A stretch of 64,000 nucleotides of DNA, from positions 18,309,220-18,373,219 of the forward strand of contig OX463859.1 of the NCBI GenBank assembly GCA_949825065.1. The letters run 5' to 3'. Source of the stretch: Odontocerum albicorne (Eukaryota > Arthropoda > Insecta > Trichoptera > Odontoceridae). Below, one piece after another: positions 60,301-64,000 of the stretch (the first letter of the stretch is position 1; each line of letters starts with the position of its first letter). A program made the translations under genes and the position numbers. The notes under the pieces were generated by a model. The model was not told where the DNA came from, made no database searches, and saw only the letters and a list, made by a program, of their open reading frames with translations.

Positions 60301-60600
60301 AGGTTTCAGAAAAAAATAATCATTCACTTGATAATATTTTTTCCTGAAAGCAGATCCTTTTTATTTAATGAAGATCATGTATAATCATTACGATAACAAA
60401 ATGGGTTATAAATTTTTTATTTAGTCGCGCGAAAATTGGCTTTTGGTGAACCTAGTGACATTCGTTTTACGTTCTAGACCTAAATTCCTCCTGCCTTTAT
60501 TTGATTTGAGTGTTTGTTTGGAAATGATTTGAATTATTTGGGTGTATTAAATGTGCACAGTTGAAACTTAGGGACACAGTGAGTGCTATTGGGATTTCAG
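57365..60600. other. EpsinR-Tel2 linking intron
   Basis: 3.2 kb, AT-rich. A LINE 3' end is at 58555-58632 (cccttgaggagagtttgct, ggcgctatataaattg, then ATT-rich), and a 54-bp tandem duplication at 59955-60062. A T-run lies near 58360-58378. No promoter-like GC-richer block is evident before the Tel2 exon, although 60420-60560 is somewhat less AT-rich. Confidence 0.5.
59955..60062. repeat. 54-bp tandem duplication
   Basis: Two copies (starting aaattatacgactcgcggat and aaattatacgactcgccgat) differ by one base. They are open in one plus frame but stop quickly in the frame needed to join the upstream EpsinR exon, so they are not treated as an exon. Confidence 0.8.
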
Positions 60601-63524
60601 GAGATTCCGGCGAAATAACAGCGGATGCTGGCAGCCAGCCGCAACCAGATCAGTCCAGAAGCAATTATACCAAGATGCTCACGGCCGCCACAGATCGTTT
60701 GCTGAGGGAACTGCAAGCCATGCCGGTCTTCAGGTCTCAAAAGGATATTGTCAACGTCAAGGCCGGGATGAGGAAACTCCGACAGTCGCTTCCTGGACCC
60801 ATCACCGTCCAGAGACTGTGCAGAGAAGATAAGTCTTGCATTAATTGGCCTCAGTATGCAGAACTCTCTTATGCCCCGATCATCGACAATCTTTTGGAAA
60901 AATTTAATATGTACTGGCCCCTCAGAGGGGAATATTTCGACGAGGATGTGGCGTCCTTCTTTATGATCGAAGACTGTTTCGAGTTTAGCTTCGAAACACT
61001 TGCGGCTATTAACAAACGTATTAAGTTAGCGGATAAAAGTCAAGTTAAGGCTATAGTGGAATTAGCTACCAGATATATGAAAAGCGATTGCTTGCTCGTA
61101 GCGATCATTAATATTTCATACATAGAATCAGATGTGAAATTAGATGTTAAAAAGTCAGCATCTATTTTTTCTCAGTGGCGGCAGTTTACACAATATCTTA
61201 TGTCATTGCCTCAGCGAGTTGCTAACCGACTAAAATCAAATCTGCCCATTGATTTTATGCCTCAGAATTACTGCCGCTTTCTTGTTTTTCATCTTGTGAG
61301 GGCCATTGACTTTATGTCAGATAGTTGCTTTCATGTGGATACTCAATACAGCCTTAAATTCTTCTCTCACCTTCTTAGCCAAGTAATTATCCATTTTAAT
61401 GATTTATGTCATTCAGAAGCTCTCATTGAGATGATAAATATTTTTGTGTCATGGACTTTTGTTCGAAAAATTGAAGTGTCCTTGTATTTAAGAAAACGGA
61501 TGATTCAAAATATTTTGGAAAACCTTTCACGACCTGCTATAGAATCTTTTGCTGTTATGGTTTTCCGTAATGTCCACATTGATTATCATCTAAATTCTTA
61601 TATGCACTTTCCTATTTGCAGTATTCTTGGAAAAGCAATTATCTTCAATAAAGATTGGGAATACGTGCTATGCACCAAATTACCTGTTATAACTCATTTT
61701 CCTCCAGAAAGTACTCTTTTATTAGAAAATTTGATGCTGTACATCTCTTTATGCATAGATGATCCATTTCAAGATAATTTCCTTTCCAATTTAACCATAA
61801 CTCTATCGTCACTTTGGGCAAGTCAGAGTGCCCTTTCTCACGCAACTTTAAATGAAAAATTCTACAGAACACAGGCTTTTATTTTGGCACTTACATATTT
61901 AAACCACTTGACAAAATCTTCAATATCTAAATGTGTGTCCACGAAGATTAAAGAAAACCTTTTTGAAGGTGTTCCTTTACATTTGGAATCCCTGGATATT
62001 GAAATAAGATTGATTGGTATGAGCACAGCAGAAATCGCTTTAAATATTCTAGCCTGGAGTGAACCTAATTCAGTTGAGCGACCAGCATTGAAATTTGATT
62101 ACTCTGACTTTGGTGAACGGGGAAAAAGTCTTCATGAAAAATTCTTTAGTTTGAGCAAAAAGTGCGCTCTCGACATCAATTATGTTCCCAAATCGGAGGA
62201 ATGCAATATTCCTTATGCTAATGGTTTTGGTATATTGACAAATATTGGTCACAAAATATTCGGAGATTCACCCACTCCATCAACATCTTCAGGTGTATCC
62301 TCAAATAAGACGTTACTCAATCACAATGTAGCCTCAAGCTCTGCTACTATGGATGTGGCTGGGGCAATCGATTTGACATCACTCGAACATCGAGGCATTG
62401 AATGTCTTCGGATCATTGATGATATAGAATTAGATTCTGATGATGACCTCGAACCATATGACATGAGTCAAGACTTACCTGCAGCCGTTTCCAAAAAGCC
62501 TACATTTTTAAGAGATCTAAGAGACTGTCTTTTGGAAGCCACTGACCCTGAAGCGTTTGAAGAGAGCATCAATGTGGCTGAGGATCTTATCTACGAACAA
62601 TTGCCAAATGATGATTTTCAATTTGCTATAGAAATCCTCGATGTTTTGTTGCATTTAGAGAAAAAGTTTGCCGTTAAAGACTTTGAGGAGACAAGATTAT
62701 CTGCTTGCATCGCGATTGTTTGCATTCATCCGGCACCATGTGCTGAACATATATGCAGAGAATTTCATTCTCCAATGGGAAGATACTCCATTGTAACACG
62801 TTTACTCTTTTTGGATATCTTGGCTGAGTCAGCCGGTCGCTTATCACATCTGCCTCCTGACAAACAAACCAAGAAAGATGAGAAAATTAAAAACAAACCG
62901 CAAGGAAGAAAACCAACGGTAAAAGTAAGAGACGAACCTCAAACTAAAGATAATGCTTTAAAGAGAACAGAGAGACTAGTTCGAGAAAAATTGGAAGCAA
63001 AGACAAAATATTTTCACTCAAAATCGAAACATCCATTCGCAACGTCCAGGAAAAATACCTTTGCTGCCGTTGCTAAAAGTTTCTTTTACCCTCTGTTGTA
63101 TGGTTTTGGGAGATCACAACTAAATATGAGCAGTCACCATTTTGCCAAAGATCCTGATCATATTCTGTTACAACGTTATTTGGGGGTTATCTCCATGTTC
63201 CTGGTAGCCAGTAAGAACTGTTCGGATGCTCCGAAGTTCTGTCAAGATGCATTGGAACTTGTTTGGAGCTTAAGATACCACAGTGTGGAGAAGATTCGAA
63301 TCGGAGCGATGTCTATTGTAGCTTCTAGTGTGTTGTGCATACCCTTCGAAATTCTTCGAGTAAGGTGCCTGTCACAATTGGTGGAAATAAGAGTCTGGCT
63401 GGCTGACAATGCTGCCATACATCTGCCTGGAAAGGTTTTGACAGATTCTCAGGCTTTCGCCCGATCAACCCTGAGCTTACTTAACAATTATTTAGTAGAT
63501 TTTGAACACGAGGCCTTGCTTTAA
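60601..63524 (+). CDS. TELO2: Telomere length regulation protein Tel2 (TELO2), single large exon; last exon of the EpsinR-Tel2 fusion
   Basis: Tel2, with Tti1 and Tti2, forms the TTT complex, which works with Hsp90 to stabilise PIKK kinases (ATM, ATR, mTOR, SMG1). The open frame gives about 974 residues. Family signatures: LPIDFMPQNYCRFLVFHLVR, RPALKFDYSDF, the acidic DSDDDLEPYDMSQDL block, ILDVLLHLEKKF, FFYPLLYGFGR, ALELVWSLRYH and IRVWLADNA near the end. Upstream of the acceptor (ttcag at 60596-60600) the frame has no ATG back to a stop at 60525. The acceptor leaves two bases (GA), which complete the single G left by EpsinR exon 10 and give LDG-DSGEIT in frame. The predicted fusion is 1421 aa, with Tel2 from about residue 448. 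The alternative is a separate protein starting at the ATG at 60675 (MLTAATDRLLRELQ). An acceptor ending cacag at 60560 is out of phase with exon 10. Confidence 0.95.
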
Positions 63525-63629
63525 TTAAATTGTGATCTGCCAGATTACGGCTAAGCCAAGTCCAATTTTTATTAAATGGTTTGCATTATTTGTTTTATTA
63601 AAACAGTATCAATGTATTTATGAATTTTT

Positions 63630-63640
63630 AATAAAATAAA
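63630..63640 (+). terminator. Polyadenylation signals of the EpsinR-Tel2 gene
   Basis: Two overlapping AATAAA hexamers (63630-63635 and 63635-63640), about 105 bp after the stop codon. Confidence 0.6.
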
Positions 63641-63783
63641 TGAAACACTTATTCTTTCTTTTGTATTCAACATTATTTTATTTTGTGAGTTTACAACGAG
63701 ATACCTCAGTCTTCCTCGTCAGGTGAAGATGAAATCACAAAAATAAAACGATGAAAATGCAAAAGAAAAAACAAGTGTTTTAT

Positions 63784-63912
63784 TTATTTTATTAAAGGTT
63801 CACAAAGTGAAACAAACATATTTTTTAAGATTCGAGATACAGTACTAATGTAATCTGACACACTATTTTTATTTGTAGAAAATGCACTGAAGTATCTTTC
63901 AAAATCGTTTTC
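63784..63912 (-). CDS. Probable last exon of an unrecognised gene (partial, continues right of window)
   Basis: A strong acceptor on the minus strand (tctagtttgtttttcag, ending at 63913) is followed by 42 open codons and TAA at 63786-63784. The peptide begins ENDFERYFSAFSTNKNSVSD and ends FVSLCEPLIK. AATAAA hexamers overlap the stop region (near 63780) and recur at 63677-63682. This would make it convergent with the Tel2 end, about 150 bp away. I do not recognise the protein, and the phase of the exon is unproven. Confidence 0.5.
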   Translation of the reverse strand, partial: ENDFERYFSAFSTNKNSVSDYISTVSRILKNMFVSLCEPLIK

Positions 63913-64000
63913 CTGAAAAACAAACTAGAAAGGGTGATAAATTCAGAATTTATAAAAACAAACTAAGGAGTTCTATCTACTGTTTGCAATAAATTGGATT

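Noticed and set aside
60551..60580. Alternative Tel2 starts or acceptors (ATG at 60551; AG at 60560 and 60571)
   Set aside because: The ATG at 60551 reaches a stop after six codons, and both acceptors give a stop in the phase left by EpsinR exon 10. The acceptor at 60600 is the phase-compatible one.
63706..63760. Minus-strand reading ending SSSPDEED and stop
   Set aside because: It looks like an acidic C-terminus, but no plausible acceptor precedes it and a much better last exon lies at 63784-63912.

Overview
The window is AT-rich animal DNA, almost certainly from an insect. Genes are split by GT-AG introns, intergenic and intronic DNA is packed with mariner-type transposons, and the largest gene joins an epsin-related protein to Tel2, an arrangement known from Drosophila lqfR. 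I cannot place the insect order. No bacterial features, CRISPR arrays or functional tRNA or rRNA genes were seen.

Layout. (1) 1129-4536, minus: the first three coding exons of MCM6, a replicative helicase subunit; the rest lies left of the window. (2) 4537-23947: a gene-poor spacer with nested mariner remains, foldback elements, SINEs and long AT-rich stretches. (3) 23948-35873, minus: a complete six-exon TspanC8 tetraspanin of 276 aa. All its introns are phase 0 and the first appears to use a GC-AG splice pair. Intron 2 carries a Tigger element, a LINE 3' end and a ~108-bp tandem repeat; intron 3 carries an apparently intact mariner, a Tigger remnant and a TTAA element. (4) 37871-63524, plus: a CLINT1/EpsinR gene of ten exons, followed in compatible phase by one large exon encoding Tel2 (TELO2). 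The predicted fusion is 1421 aa. Its introns hold several mariners, a 657-bp hAT element with a perfect 8-bp target duplication, LINE and SINE pieces. (5) 63784-63912, minus: a probable last exon of an unrecognised gene converging on the Tel2 end.

The genes are housekeeping in nature: DNA replication (MCM6), ADAM10 trafficking and Notch-type signalling (TspanC8), clathrin/AP-1 traffic at the trans-Golgi and endosomes (EpsinR), and PIKK kinase stability through the TTT complex (Tel2). Nothing indicates that they form one pathway. The tetraspanin and EpsinR genes are divergent, with start codons 2 kb apart and a LINE fragment ending about 40 bp from the EpsinR start codon.

The most notable points are the phase-matched EpsinR-Tel2 fusion, the GC-AG intron, two mariners with uninterrupted DD34D transposases, three TTAA-flanked elements whose ends share a layout but carry different short palindromes, a tRNA-derived SINE family, and several rearranged transposons (an internal inverted duplication, a two-tailed chimera, and insertions within insertions).
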